Both the position numbers and the translations under genes were made by a program. A stretch of 43,837 bases of DNA from Clostridium sp. CS001 (lineage in GTDB: Bacteria; Bacillota; Clostridia; Clostridiales; Clostridiaceae). The notes beneath the pieces were generated by a model. It did no database searches. It was not told the origin of the DNA and worked only from the letters and a program-made list of their open reading frames with translations. Positions 18,470 to 26,290 of this stretch are shown one piece after another. Every line of letters begins with the position of its first letter. The stretch's first letter is position 1. The stretch is taken from assembly GCF_020443565.1 (NCBI RefSeq), contig NZ_JAIZZN010000033.1:1-43837 (forward strand), read 5' to 3'.

Positions 18470-19735
18470 ATGAATATTAAAAGGATAACCATTTTAATTA
18501 TTATAACTTTAGCAGTCTTCATTGGTGGACTTTACTATATTTTACTTGATAGGAATGAAGCTAAAATTGATGTGGTGGCAGTAAATGATATTTCGCAGGC
18601 TCTGGCAAAACATTGGGGTCAGCTGCAAAAGGATGAACTTCCAGGCTTGCAGTATGGATTAGATTACGTTGTTATAGACAGCCATAACAATTTTATTATA
18701 GCAACAAGAAATTCGCTTAATAATAGTTTAAATACTGCCATAAGTAATCAAGATACTATTGTAGATATAAAGCTTGATAATACAGTTTTAGGTAAATTAA
18801 TTATTTACAATAATACAACTAACATATGGAAGCAGCATAGAAAATATTTATTTAAATTTTCTGTATTTCTAATGGTTTTAATTGCAATAATCTGTCTTGC
18901 CTATGCAGTATATATTGATAAATCAATTTTTCGCCCATTTAGAAAACTGCAGAGCTTTGCTCGTAATGTGGCAGAGGGTAAATTGGATGCGGTTCTTGAA
19001 ATGGACAAAGGTAATAAGTTTGGCGCATTTACAGAAAGCTTTGACTTAATGAGAGAAGAACTAAACATAGCAAGGGAAAATGAAAGAATGGCAAATCAAA
19101 GCAAAAAGGAGCTAGTTGCTTCATTAAGCCATGATATTAAAACACCAGTGGCCTCAATAAAAGCTGTATGTGATCTAATGCATGTTAAATCTAGTGATGA
19201 AATCCAAAAGAGTCAACTAGAAGTTATTAATTCAAAAGCTGACCAAATAAATACCTTAATAACAAATTTATTTGATGCAACACTAGAAGAATTACAAGAG
19301 CTCAAGGTTACAACTACAGAGCAATCAAGTAAGTTATTGTATAATCTTATTAAAAATGCTGATTATAATAATCAGGTATCCATTGAAAGGATTCCTGAAT
19401 GTATTGTAGTGGTAGATGAGCTTAGACTAGCGCAGGTTATTGATAATTTAATAAGTAATTCATATAAATACGCAGGAACATCAATTGAAGCATCATCGAA
19501 TATTAAAGGTAAATATCTGGAGATAGCCTTCAAGGACTATGGCGTAGGTGTTGATATTAAAGAAACACCGCTACTTTTTAATAAATTCTATCGTGCTAAA
19601 AACTCAGTAGGAAAAAGTGGCGCAGGTCTTGGGTTATATATATCAAAATTCTTAATGAACAAAATGTCAGGGAGTATTCAATGCAAAAATCAAAAGGATG
19701 GCTTTGTTATAATACTAAATCTACTCATTGCATAA
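18470..19735 (+). CDS. Membrane sensor histidine kinase
   Basis: A 421-residue sensor kinase. Two membrane segments (about 4-22 and 128-148) flank an extracytoplasmic domain of about 105 residues, so it is not a short-loop BceS-type sensor. A HAMP segment (RPFRKLQSFARNVAEGKL) precedes the HisKA box with His221 in SLSHDIKTP, and the ATPase domain has N-box VIDNLISNSYKYA, G1 DYGVGVD and G2 SGAGLGLYIS. The ATG at 18470 follows AGGTG at 8 nt; a GTG at 18461 is less likely. It should phosphorylate the adjacent response regulator and so control the downstream ABC transporter. Confidence 0.92.
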   Translation: MNIKRITILIIITLAVFIGGLYYILLDRNEAKIDVVAVNDISQALAKHWGQLQKDELPGLQYGLDYVVIDSHNNFIIATRNSLNNSLNTAISNQDTIVDIKLDNTVLGKLIIYNNTTNIWKQHRKYLFKFSVFLMVLIAIICLAYAVYIDKSIFRPFRKLQSFARNVAEGKLDAVLEMDKGNKFGAFTESFDLMREELNIARENERMANQSKKELVASLSHDIKTPVASIKAVCDLMHVKSSDEIQKSQLEVINSKADQINTLITNLFDATLEELQELKVTTTEQSSKLLYNLIKNADYNNQVSIERIPECIVVVDELRLAQVIDNLISNSYKYAGTSIEASSNIKGKYLEIAFKDYGVGVDIKETPLLFNKFYRAKNSVGKSGAGLGLYISKFLMNKMSGSIQCKNQKDGFVIILNLLIA

Positions 19736-19751
19736 TAAGTTAAATAAAAGA

Positions 19752-19807
19752 TTTAAGGATTGGTTAAGAAGTGGTTAAAGACCTGTTAAGGAATGCAGAG
19801 TTATAAT
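19752..19807 (+). promoter_or_regulatory. Promoter of the ABC genes with four 11-bp-phased response-regulator half-sites
   Basis: TTTAAG (19752), GTTAAG (19763), GTTAAA (19774) and GTTAAG (19785) start exactly 11 bp apart, followed by a -10 TATAAT at 19802-19807 in place of a good -35. Tandem direct repeats at one helical turn abutting the -10 are the hallmark of OmpR/PhoB-type activation. The unit drives the ATPase and permease genes. Confidence 0.75.
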
Positions 19808-19857
19808 AAGGCTACATACAAGGTAAAGTCTTATTTTTTATGGAAGGAGATCTTATT

Positions 19858-20616
19858 ATGAATAATGCAATATTAACTACAACAAAGCTTTGCAAAACCT
19901 TTTCCAATGGAGGAACGCAACAACATGTTCTTAAAAACCTAGATATCGAAATATTTCAGGGGGATTTTACTGTAATAATGGGTTCCTCCGGAGCAGGAAA
20001 GTCAACACTTCTATATGCCTTGTCCGGTATGGATAAACCAACACTTGGATCAATTAAATTTTTTGATATAGAAATAGCAAAACTATCTAATGATAAACTA
20101 GCGTTTTTTCGCAGATTAAACTGTGGTTTTATATTTCAACAAATGTTTCTGCTTGATAACATGAGTATACTTGATAATATCTTAATAAGTGGCTTACTTG
20201 TTAGTAATGATAGAAAAGCAATTGCATTAAAAGCAAAAGAATTACTTGCACAGGTTGGCTTAAATGAGATGATTTGGACAAAATTCCCCACACAATTATC
20301 TGGTGGAGAAGCTCAACGTGCAGCTATAGTGCGGGCATTAATTAATAATCCAAAAGTGGTTTTTGCAGATGAACCTACAGGCTCGCTTAACTCCGCAGCT
20401 GGAAAAGCAGCTCTTGATGTTTTGACCCAGGTTAATAATGAAGGCCAAAACATTATTATGGTTACCCATGATCTAAAATCAGCAAGACGAGGAAATCGGA
20501 TTCTATATATGCGTGATGGGGTTATCCATGGTATTTGTGATTTGGGAAAATATACAAGCGGAGACATGGAACGGCATGTTAAGCTTCAAGCCTTCCTTGA
20601 TGAAATGGGGTGGTAG
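19858..20616 (+). CDS. ABC transporter ATP-binding protein (LolD/MacB/BceA type)
   Basis: A 252-residue cytosolic ATPase. Walker A is GSSGAGKSTL, the Q-loop FIFQQMFLLD, the signature LSGGEAQR, Walker B VVFADEPTGS and the switch histidine MVTHD. The SGMDKPTLG and EPTGSLNS segments place it with LolD/MacB/BceA enzymes that energise FtsX-like permeases. AAGGAGAT lies 7 nt before the ATG at 19858. The permease begins one base after its stop, so the two are translationally coupled. Likely role: removing or sensing an antimicrobial peptide or lipid under control of the upstream two-component system. Confidence 0.92.
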   Translation: MNNAILTTTKLCKTFSNGGTQQHVLKNLDIEIFQGDFTVIMGSSGAGKSTLLYALSGMDKPTLGSIKFFDIEIAKLSNDKLAFFRRLNCGFIFQQMFLLDNMSILDNILISGLLVSNDRKAIALKAKELLAQVGLNEMIWTKFPTQLSGGEAQRAAIVRALINNPKVVFADEPTGSLNSAAGKAALDVLTQVNNEGQNIIMVTHDLKSARRGNRILYMRDGVIHGICDLGKYTSGDMERHVKLQAFLDEMGW

Positions 20617-20617
20617 T

Positions 20618-22987
20618 ATGAAGAAGTTATTTATGCTAACTTTTGCAAATATTCGAAAGAGTAAAGGAAACACAGTTTCACTTTTTATGATGTTTTTTAT
20701 AGCAGCATTATTACTGAATGCAGGGCTACTGGTTTTTACTAATTTTGGTGGTTTTTTTGAAAAGACAATAAAGGAACTTAACGCATCTAATGTTTATTAC
20801 CTTGTACCAAGCCATTTATACAATAATCAGGTTGATGATTACATCACAAAGGACAATAATGTTTTGAAAATGCAAAAGGAAGATTCTTTATGGGGGGTTG
20901 CCACAACTAAGTATAAAAACGACACCCGTGAGAGGTTTTATCTCATAAATGATGCGGATAAATCTAGAGATATGTCTAAGTGGAAATTCGTAGGAGAGCA
21001 TTTACAGGTAGGTGGCGAACTGCTTCTAGATGAGATGCCCATTTATTTACCATATTTATACAAAGAAGACGGTGGCTATAAGTTAAACGATAAATTTGAA
21101 ATGTCCTTTAAGGATGTAAAATTTGTTTTTACAATAAAGGGTTTTACAGAAGATGTCTTCTTTAGCTCATTAGAAACAGGTTTTATAGGGGCTTATTTGC
21201 CACATGATACGTATCAAAAGGTGTCTAGTAAATTAGGAGACACTTATAATACAAAAGTTGTTTTTGCAAATTTACAAAAAATAAATAAAGAGGTTGAAAC
21301 GGGAATAAGAGAAATAACAAAAGCAGACCTAGTATCTGCATCAAAAGACACCACAAATGCAATTTTTAGCATGGATTTACAGCTTGTAAAAATGTCACGT
21401 ATAATGATGGCGGGTATGGTTTCCATAATGATGGTAGCTTTTGCTACAATTATCGTGGGAGTATGTCTAATGGTTGTAAGATTTAGAATTGGAAACAGTA
21501 TTGAAGATGATATGACGAAGATAGGCTCACTAAAAGCCATAGGGTACACAAGTAGGCAAATCATTTCTTCCATAGTAATGCAGTTTGTTATGATAGCTTT
21601 TATTGGTAGCATAGTCGGCATAGCCCTATCCTATTCAATTACACCAATGCTATCAGATGTTTTTGCGCAGCAATCAGGACTTATGTGGGTGCAAGGGTTT
21701 GATGGTCTTATCAGCAGTATTACTCTGTTTATAATTATATTAATTGTAATTATAGTAGCGATGATTACTGCCAGACGCATAAATAAGCTTAATCCCATTG
21801 TTGCTATGCGTGGTGGGATAATAACTCATAATTTTAGTAAAAATCATTTGCCACTTAGCACTACAAAAGGCAGCCTACCAATTGTTCTTGCTTTCAAATC
21901 AATATTGCAAAATATGAAGCAAAGCATCATGATAGTAGTAATTCTTACGGCTGTATCCTTTGCCGGAACATTTGCAGTTGTAATGTTTTATAACACAACA
22001 ATTGATATGAAGGCGTTTATCGAAACACCTGGAGTTGAACTTTCAAATGTCCTAGCTGTTTTAAAGCCAGATGCTGATAATAAAAGACTTGTAGAAAATA
22101 TTAAAAATATGAGTGGTGTGAGAAAAGCTCAATTTATTGATGAAGTAGTGGTTAGGATAGATAACAACGAAGTAAATACCTATGTTATGGATGATTATTC
22201 TATGAAAGAAACTAACACGGTTTATGATGGTAGATATCCACTTCATAGCAATGAAATAGTAATTGCTGGGCATTTAGCAGACCTAATTGAAAAAAACATT
22301 GGGGACAGTGTAACTTTAAAACTGGGAGATGTTCAATCAGAGTTTTTAATTACCGGTTTGTCCCAAGGGGCCTACATGGCTGGAATGAATGCATCAATTA
22401 GAACTGACAGTATTATAAAGCTCAATCCGGACTTTAAGAGGCAAAGTCTGCAGATATATTTAGAGAAAGATCTAAATGCCGGAGAATTTGTAGAAAGACT
22501 TAAAAATCTTTATGGTGATTCGCTAGCAACAACATTGGATATGGATGAAAGTATGAAAGTTGGAGCCGGTGTCTACGCATCAATTGTTTCAAAGGTGGGA
22601 ATTGTAATTTTAATTGTCACCATAGCTGTTGTTATCCTTGTATTGTATTTTGTAATTAATTCATCAGTTGTACGAAAAAAACGTGAAATAGGCATTCAAA
22701 AGGCGCTTGGATTTACTACGCTTCAACTTATGAATCAACTTTCACTGAGTTTTCTTACTCCTATAATAATAGGGGTATGTATTGGATGTGTAATAGGGAT
22801 TACACAAACAAATGTTATAATGTCAGCTGCACAAAAAGGGATGGGTATTATGAAAGCGAGTTTTATTATAACTCCTGTTTGGATAGCTTTGTTTGGAGTT
22901 GCTATTGTAATGGTATCATACATTACTTCCATGCTTATTACGTATAGCATTCGCAAAATATCTGCATATGGATTGGTTAGTGAGTAG
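20618..22987 (+). CDS. FtsX-like ABC transporter permease
   Basis: A 789-residue membrane protein with two FtsX-type permease domains: an N-terminal helix (about 15-40), a large extracytoplasmic domain (about 45-260), a three-helix block (about 265-390), a fourth region near 430-460, a second extracytoplasmic domain (about 470-640) and a final three-helix block (about 650-785). The cytoplasmic segments KIGSLKAIGYTSRQI and REIGIQKALGFTTLQL are the coupling helices typical of the family. GGGGTGG precedes the ATG by 4 nt, overlapping the end of the ATPase gene. It works with that ATPase; the domain order recalls peptide-antibiotic or lipid exporters rather than importers. Confidence 0.88.
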   Translation: MKKLFMLTFANIRKSKGNTVSLFMMFFIAALLLNAGLLVFTNFGGFFEKTIKELNASNVYYLVPSHLYNNQVDDYITKDNNVLKMQKEDSLWGVATTKYKNDTRERFYLINDADKSRDMSKWKFVGEHLQVGGELLLDEMPIYLPYLYKEDGGYKLNDKFEMSFKDVKFVFTIKGFTEDVFFSSLETGFIGAYLPHDTYQKVSSKLGDTYNTKVVFANLQKINKEVETGIREITKADLVSASKDTTNAIFSMDLQLVKMSRIMMAGMVSIMMVAFATIIVGVCLMVVRFRIGNSIEDDMTKIGSLKAIGYTSRQIISSIVMQFVMIAFIGSIVGIALSYSITPMLSDVFAQQSGLMWVQGFDGLISSITLFIIILIVIIVAMITARRINKLNPIVAMRGGIITHNFSKNHLPLSTTKGSLPIVLAFKSILQNMKQSIMIVVILTAVSFAGTFAVVMFYNTTIDMKAFIETPGVELSNVLAVLKPDADNKRLVENIKNMSGVRKAQFIDEVVVRIDNNEVNTYVMDDYSMKETNTVYDGRYPLHSNEIVIAGHLADLIEKNIGDSVTLKLGDVQSEFLITGLSQGAYMAGMNASIRTDSIIKLNPDFKRQSLQIYLEKDLNAGEFVERLKNLYGDSLATTLDMDESMKVGAGVYASIVSKVGIVILIVTIAVVILVLYFVINSSVVRKKREIGIQKALGFTTLQLMNQLSLSFLTPIIIGVCIGCVIGITQTNVIMSAAQKGMGIMKASFIITPVWIALFGVAIVMVSYITSMLITYSIRKISAYGLVSE

Positions 22988-23007
22988 TGCCACTTGCGTG
23001 GCAAGTG
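22987..23007. repeat. Short hairpin repeat, copy 1
   Basis: CACTTGC (22991-22997) pairs with GCAAGTG (23001-23007). The 21-mer 22987-23007 is nearly identical, differing at two central bases, to 33627-33647 after the DUF2815 gene. Both lie just 3' of a coding region. Confidence 0.6.
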
Positions 23008-23008
23008 T

Positions 23009-23054
23009 GATTATCCCATGCAGACTTTGCGAGCGAAGTCTGCATGGGATAATC
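23009..23054 (+). terminator. Long perfect hairpin after the ABC permease
   Basis: GATTATCCCATGCAGACTT (23009-23027) is perfectly complementary to 23036-23054 (19 bp; longer with G-T pairs). There is no T tract. It lies between the permease gene and the first 84-bp repeat, and could be an intrinsic 3' mRNA end, a mobile-element foot or a processing site. Confidence 0.5.
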
Positions 23055-23055
23055 G

Positions 23056-23140
23056 TTAGCAATAAAAACTGTTCCAGTTTTTGTAAGGTGCCTGACCCCT
23101 TACAAAGATTGGAAGTGGAACTGACAAGCTTTGTTGCTAA
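23056..23140. repeat. 84-bp palindromic repeat, copy A
   Basis: Begins TTAGCAATAAAAACTG and ends TTTGTTGCTAA, with terminal inverted repeats TTAGCAA/TTGCTAA, an inner TTTGTAAGG/CCTTACAAA pair and a GTTCCA/TGGAAC pair. The loop reads TGCCTGACC. Three other copies occur at 24319, 40593 and 41297. It has no coding capacity and looks like a MITE or REP-type element. Confidence 0.85.
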
Positions 23141-23149
23141 TGGCACGCA

Positions 23150-23316
23150 CGTTTCTTGTTGCCGACATTCCTGAACCTTAGCGCGAGGGGATTGGTGAAG
23201 GAATGTGCATTGGCGTTGGTTTTGATTTTCTTAGTTTGAGATATGCATTCTTTGTATAAAATATGCTTCGTAAGAGAGCTTTCCAGGTAAGGCGAATGGC
23301 AAGATTTTGTTAGACG
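23150..23316. repeat. Cassette-boundary-like repeat (attC-like), element 1
   Basis: Shares blocks with 26988-27163: CGTTTC-TGTT at the left, TTGGTGAAGGAATGTGC followed by TTGGCG in the middle, and AAGGCGAATGGCAA-ATTTTGTTA at the right. It ends in GTTAGAC, which fits the attC R' consensus GTTRRRY. The left R''-like end is altered beside repeat copy A. No ORF lies in it. Confidence 0.5.
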
Positions 23317-23368
23317 TTGTTATACTAAAGGACCCATTATATACATATTTTTCTGATAAGTATTTAAA

Positions 23369-23399
23369 AATACAGACAACCATTTTAATTGTCTGTATT
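23369..23399. terminator. Terminator of the retropepsin-like gene
   Basis: AATACAGACAA (23369-23379) pairs perfectly with TTGTCTGTATT (23389-23399). On the minus strand it is followed by TTTAAA after an AT-rich stem end, 12 nt beyond the gene's stop. Confidence 0.75.
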
Positions 23400-23410
23400 A
23401 TAAGTTATTC

Positions 23411-23800
23411 TTATGTTTTACTTACATCAATATTTAAGTTTTTTAAGTCGATTACTGCTCCAACTTTCATGAGAATATCCAGTCCGATTAGGCCATTTAT
23501 TTCACCTCTTGTATCAATCATACCAAAGTCTATTTCAATATCATTTATGCTTTGAGAACCTAATTTAATTTCGTTAAGTTTCTTTATAAAAGCATTATGT
23601 GAACTACCTCCAACACCATAATATTCCATGATTCTATCGCCTAGCTCAGCATATATTCCAATATCGTCTACTGCATCAGGTGAAATAATTGAGCCTGCAG
23701 CCCCAGTATCAATTACTACATTATTAACTATCTTGGAATTACCTTTGTAAGAAATCTTTATGGATGTAAATATCAATCCGTCTCTATATTCAATATTCAT
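23411..23800 (-). CDS. Retropepsin-like aspartic protease
   Basis: A 129-residue single-domain protein of the clan AA (retroviral-type) aspartic proteases. The catalytic motif is D-T-G in VVIDTGAAGS (about residues 31-34), followed by a flap-like YYGVGGS segment and the hydrophobic-Gly motif NGLIGLDILMK near residue 105. At this length it must act as a homodimer, like retroviral proteases. No signal peptide, so cytosolic. Its ATG overlaps the stop of the upstream small gene as TAATG, and AGAGGTG lies 6 nt before it, so the pair is coupled. The substrate is unknown. Confidence 0.8.
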   Translation of the reverse strand: MNIEYRDGLIFTSIKISYKGNSKIVNNVVIDTGAAGSIISPDAVDDIGIYAELGDRIMEYYGVGGSSHNAFIKKLNEIKLGSQSINDIEIDFGMIDTRGEINGLIGLDILMKVGAVIDLKNLNIDVSKT

Positions 23801-24045
23801 TAGATTGCACCTCTATATCCTCTTATGTTCTTTACCTCAACAACTATACTTTCATTACCTGTATGATAAACTATTGTATTATCGCCTGAGTGAACTAACT
23901 CTTTTGTTGCTTCCTTGTTATCGTTTATAACTTTTATAATAGCCATATCATCAATGTATTTTTTGGTGCCTTCCATATGTGATTCTAGTATCTGAAGCTT
24001 TACGAATTTATCTGGATATGTTCTTCTTACCTCTTCCCATTTCAT
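23800..24045 (-). CDS. Small protein coupled to the retropepsin-like gene
   Basis: An 81-residue protein beginning MKWEEVRRTYPDKFVKLQIL, charged, without membrane segments; it alternates strand-like and helical stretches (VHSGDNTIVYHTGNESIVVE). Not recognised beyond its position: such small WEE/YP-starting proteins are often beside retropepsin-like genes, so it may be the protease's substrate, chaperone or inhibitor. The ATG at 24045 follows AAGGAAGGTG; a GTG at 24054 lies inside that site. Its stop shares a base with the protease start. Confidence 0.75.
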   Translation of the reverse strand: MKWEEVRRTYPDKFVKLQILESHMEGTKKYIDDMAIIKVINDNKEATKELVHSGDNTIVYHTGNESIVVEVKNIRGYRGAI

Positions 24046-24084
24046 GTAAAACACCTTCCTTATCGTGAATCATTTATTATATAT

Positions 24085-24113
24085 ATTATAACAGATTACC
24101 TCGGTTATTAAAC
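24085..24113 (-). promoter_or_regulatory. Promoter of the retropepsin pair
   Basis: On the minus strand an extended -10 TGTTATAAT (complement of 24085-24093) has a weak -35 GTTTAA (complement of 24108-24113) at 17 bp. Confidence 0.5.
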
Positions 24114-24152
24114 AATATTAGCAAATATAGTACTTGCAAAATGTCATCTAAC

Positions 24153-24191
24153 GTCTCATGTTGCCAACATTTTGTTGAACCAAACCGCTAC
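24153..24191. repeat. Short cassette-boundary-like element 2
   Basis: Contains CTAACGTCTCATGTTGCC next to AACATTTTGTT, the same outer blocks that bound elements 1 and 3, but without the central part. It may be a deletion product. The remainder of 24192-24318 holds small hairpins (GCTAC-TGC-GGTAGC near 24190; ACCACTCC 24268-24275 with GGAGTGGT 24312-24319) and no gene. Confidence 0.4.
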
Positions 24192-24318
24192 TGCGGTAGC
24201 TGGCTAGTGCTAATCTAATTGTTTTATATATAAATTAAAAATTATCTTTAGTATCTTTATAGACAAGACCACTCCGGTCAATAATCTTATTATACCCAAT
24301 AAAAGTTAAAAGGAGTGG

Positions 24319-24401
24319 TAGCAACAAAAACTGTTCCAGTTTTTGTAGGGTACCTGACCCCTTACAAAGATTGGAAGTGGAACCGACAAGCTTTGTTGCT
24401 A
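24319..24401. repeat. 84-bp palindromic repeat, copy B
   Basis: TAGCAACAAA at the left and TTTGTTGCTA at the right form perfect 10-bp terminal inverted repeats; the interior is that of copy A with a few changes (TACCTGACC loop). It directly abuts the truncated pirin gene, whose upstream part is missing. Confidence 0.85.
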
Positions 24402-24408
24402 GTTTCTG

Positions 24409-24585
24409 CCATTAGAACATCGTGTTAAAGTAGGCAGACAAGCTTACTTAGTTCAAATAGAAGGAAGATCAAGTATTAACGGTATTACGCTAGATGAAAG
24501 AGATGCAATGGAAATTGTTGAAGAGAATATAGAAATAAAGGCAGATTTACTTTCACATTTTATTATAGTAGAGATGAGTAAGTAA
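24409..24585 (+). pseudogene. Pirin-family C-terminal fragment
   Basis: A 58-codon frame begins PLEHRVKVGRQAYLVQIEGR and ends with the typical pirin tail (GITLDERDAMEIVEENIEIK, then FIIVEMSK and stop). Full pirins are bicupin proteins of about 230-290 residues; only the last fifth is left. An in-frame TAG lies two codons upstream, inside the end of repeat copy B, so the truncation coincides with that element. Confidence 0.7.
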
Positions 24586-24611
24586 GGAAAAAAAGGTATT
24601 TGCTACCCAGA

Positions 24612-25094
24612 TTAATCCAAGCTCATTGGTGCATAAACATTGTATTTGAAAGCCGGGTATATGACTTCATTAACCATTTTGGTTTCTTCCCTGTTGGCAC
24701 AGTATGCCTTTATGGAAAGTGTCTTTATCATCATTTTGTCATAGACAACGCTGGTTTTTATGGCAATGTTCGCACTTCTTAAAATATCTGCAAACTCTTT
24801 GCCACTGTGCAGGTTGTCTGCTGTGATATCAAAGATGTAAAGCTTCTCCTTCTCAGACCTTTTAACGGCAAGCCCTGGAATTAGAGTTCCGATAAATGTT
24901 GCGGCACATATCGCCATGATGCTAAGTATTCCATTTGACTTTGCCATCCTCACAATAGCAATCATGTATATAGTTGTAGATAAAGCTGCCAGCAAGCTTG
25001 AAAAGAAGAACTTTTCGCGGACTAGATATATATTCTTCATTGTACCTAGAGTGTTGTCGAGCAGTTTTAGTAAAAATACTATTAAAATTTCCAT
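24612..25094 (-). CDS. DUF5698/UPF0316-family membrane protein
   Basis: A 160-residue protein with three membrane segments in the first 75 residues (MEILIVFLLKLLDNTLGTMK; FFFSSLLAALSTTIYMIAIV; ILSIMAICAATFIGTLIPGL) and a soluble C-terminal DUF2179-like ferredoxin-fold domain (about 80-150). Related to the YebE/UPF0316 family, whose function is not established. AGGAGG lies 5 nt before the ATG. Its leader, about 125 nt from a good promoter, contains a strong terminator hairpin just before the ribosome binding site, implying attenuation. Confidence 0.75.
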   Translation of the reverse strand: MEILIVFLLKLLDNTLGTMKNIYLVREKFFFSSLLAALSTTIYMIAIVRMAKSNGILSIMAICAATFIGTLIPGLAVKRSEKEKLYIFDITADNLHSGKEFADILRSANIAIKTSVVYDKMMIKTLSIKAYCANREETKMVNEVIYPAFKYNVYAPMSLD

Positions 25095-25118
25095 TTTTCC
25101 TCCTGATTTCTGTTACCA

Positions 25119-25159
25119 CAAAAAAACAAAAGACTCTTGCAATAAAAATCACAAGAGTC
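25119..25159 (-). promoter_or_regulatory. Attenuator (terminator hairpin) in the DUF5698 leader
   Basis: On the minus strand GACTCTTG (complement of 25152-25159) pairs with CAAGAGTC (complement of 25132-25139), followed by TTTTG and seven T. It lies between promoter and ribosome binding site, 25 nt before the start codon. The region upstream in the leader has a small TGCG/CGCA hairpin. It matches no riboswitch class I recognise. Confidence 0.7.
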
Positions 25160-25225
25160 AAATAATATCTTAATTTATTGATAAAATTGTTTTGCGCATA
25201 AGACGCATTCTTCTGTAACTATACT

Positions 25226-25255
25226 AGTATATCACAAAAACATGTAGGTTGTCTA
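25226..25255 (-). promoter_or_regulatory. Promoter of the DUF5698 gene
   Basis: On the minus strand TAGACA (complement of 25250-25255) and TATACT (complement of 25226-25231) are 18 bp apart, five of six matches each. Confidence 0.7.
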
Positions 25256-25350
25256 CATATTGTGTCATTATAGTATTATTATGATATAATTATTAAAGCA
25301 TAAATGTATAATAGAACGGTGCTAAAGCCATTTAAATAAGGGGGATTCTT

Positions 25351-25748
25351 ATGAATAAAAAAGAGATTAGTGAAATTAAGAATGAAAATAAAAACAATAT
25401 ATATCCAATTTACACAGCAAATTCAGACACATACGAAAAAGAGACATGGGTATATGCTTATGTTACTAACAATACAGAACTAACAAAAAAATAGCGATGA
25501 TAAATCTAAATGAAAGCAAAGAGAATGAAGGAATAAAAGAACAAATAAAATTAACGGGAAATACATGGGCAAGAAAGTATTTTCAAGGCTCAACGGGTGG
25601 TAAAGTTACTTCTGTTACGTTGATTGAAACAATGCTACAAAAGGAACATAAAGAACAATGGATAGATGGTGTCAGATTTTTATATAATAATGGTGTTTGT
25701 AATTTTGACCACACATCTGATTTAAGTAAAGTTAATTATAGAAATTAG
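25351..25748 (+). pseudogene. Split ORF joined by a possible -1 frameshift
   Basis: The first frame (25351-25494, 47 codons) starts MNKKEISEIKNENKNNIYPI after GGGGGATT, and ends at TAG. The second frame (open from before 25485 to the stop at 25746-25748) continues IAMINLNESKENEGIKEQIK and ends DHTSDLSKVNYRN. The joint is the heptamer A-AAA-AAA at 25485-25491, in the exact phase for a -1 slip, with the zero-frame TAG directly after it. The product would be about 132 residues. The first residues resemble the start of DUF4317 proteins; the rest is not recognised. It is either a programmed frameshift or a homopolymer indel in a decaying gene. Confidence 0.5.
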
Positions 25749-25749
25749 T

Positions 25750-25778
25750 AAAAGAATTATCTTGTGTGTAATTCTTTT
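25750..25778 (+). terminator. Terminator of the split ORF
   Basis: AAAAGAATTA (25750-25759) pairs with TAATTCTTTT (25769-25778), right after the stop codon. Confidence 0.7.
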
Positions 25779-25826
25779 GAACATCAAAACATTTTAAATT
25801 CTATTCGAGACAACGCATAAAATAAA

Positions 25827-25857
25827 GGTATATTTAAGAAAAGATCTTAGATATACC
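25827..25857. other. 13-bp hairpin
   Basis: GGTATATTTAAGA (25827-25839) pairs with its complement at 25845-25857 with one G-T pair. It lies in otherwise empty DNA (25779-26020) and may be a second terminator. Confidence 0.45.
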
Positions 25858-26020
25858 CTTATTCATGCAACTTTCCATTCTTAAACGGTTTTCTTTTAAT
25901 TACGCGTTCATTGGCAGAATTATTTGTTCTTGAAAATATGTTTAAAAATAAAAAGGTGAACTAAAAAGGGTGAAAGACAAGAAATCTTCACTACTTAAAG
26001 GTGAAAGTTTTTACTAAAGA

Positions 26021-26290
26021 GTAGAATTCATACAATTGCGTTTATCAAAACATGACAATTGAGAAACACTAAATGAAGCTGGTGCTAATGCATTTGAATT
26101 TGCTTCGTGGGTTTCACCAGAAATTAAATTATATATCATAAAGGATTATCAAAGATTAAAAGGTGATGAAAACTCAGATTTAAAGGGTAATATAAGAGAT
26201 TATGCAACTATAGAACAGCTTATTGTACTGGTTAATATTGAGAATATGAATGCTAATTTTATTGAGCAAGACCTACCCCAGATATCTTAG
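26021..26290 (+). pseudogene. KilA-N-domain protein remnant with internal deletion
   Basis: The frame reads AFEFASWVSPEIKLYIIKDY, QRLKGDENSD and then LKGNIRDYATIEQLIVLVN. In intact clostridial KilA-N proteins the two blocks are separated by a long stretch, so the middle has been deleted. An in-frame TGA (codon at about 26060) and the lack of a start and ribosome binding site confirm decay. KilA-N proteins are phage or plasmid DNA-binding proteins, so this marks an old mobile-element insertion. The final EQDLPQIS-stop recurs at 27183. Confidence 0.75.

Noticed and set aside
23307-23555. 82-codon plus-strand frame
   Set aside because: It runs antisense across the terminator and 3' part of the retropepsin-like gene, which has better coding evidence.
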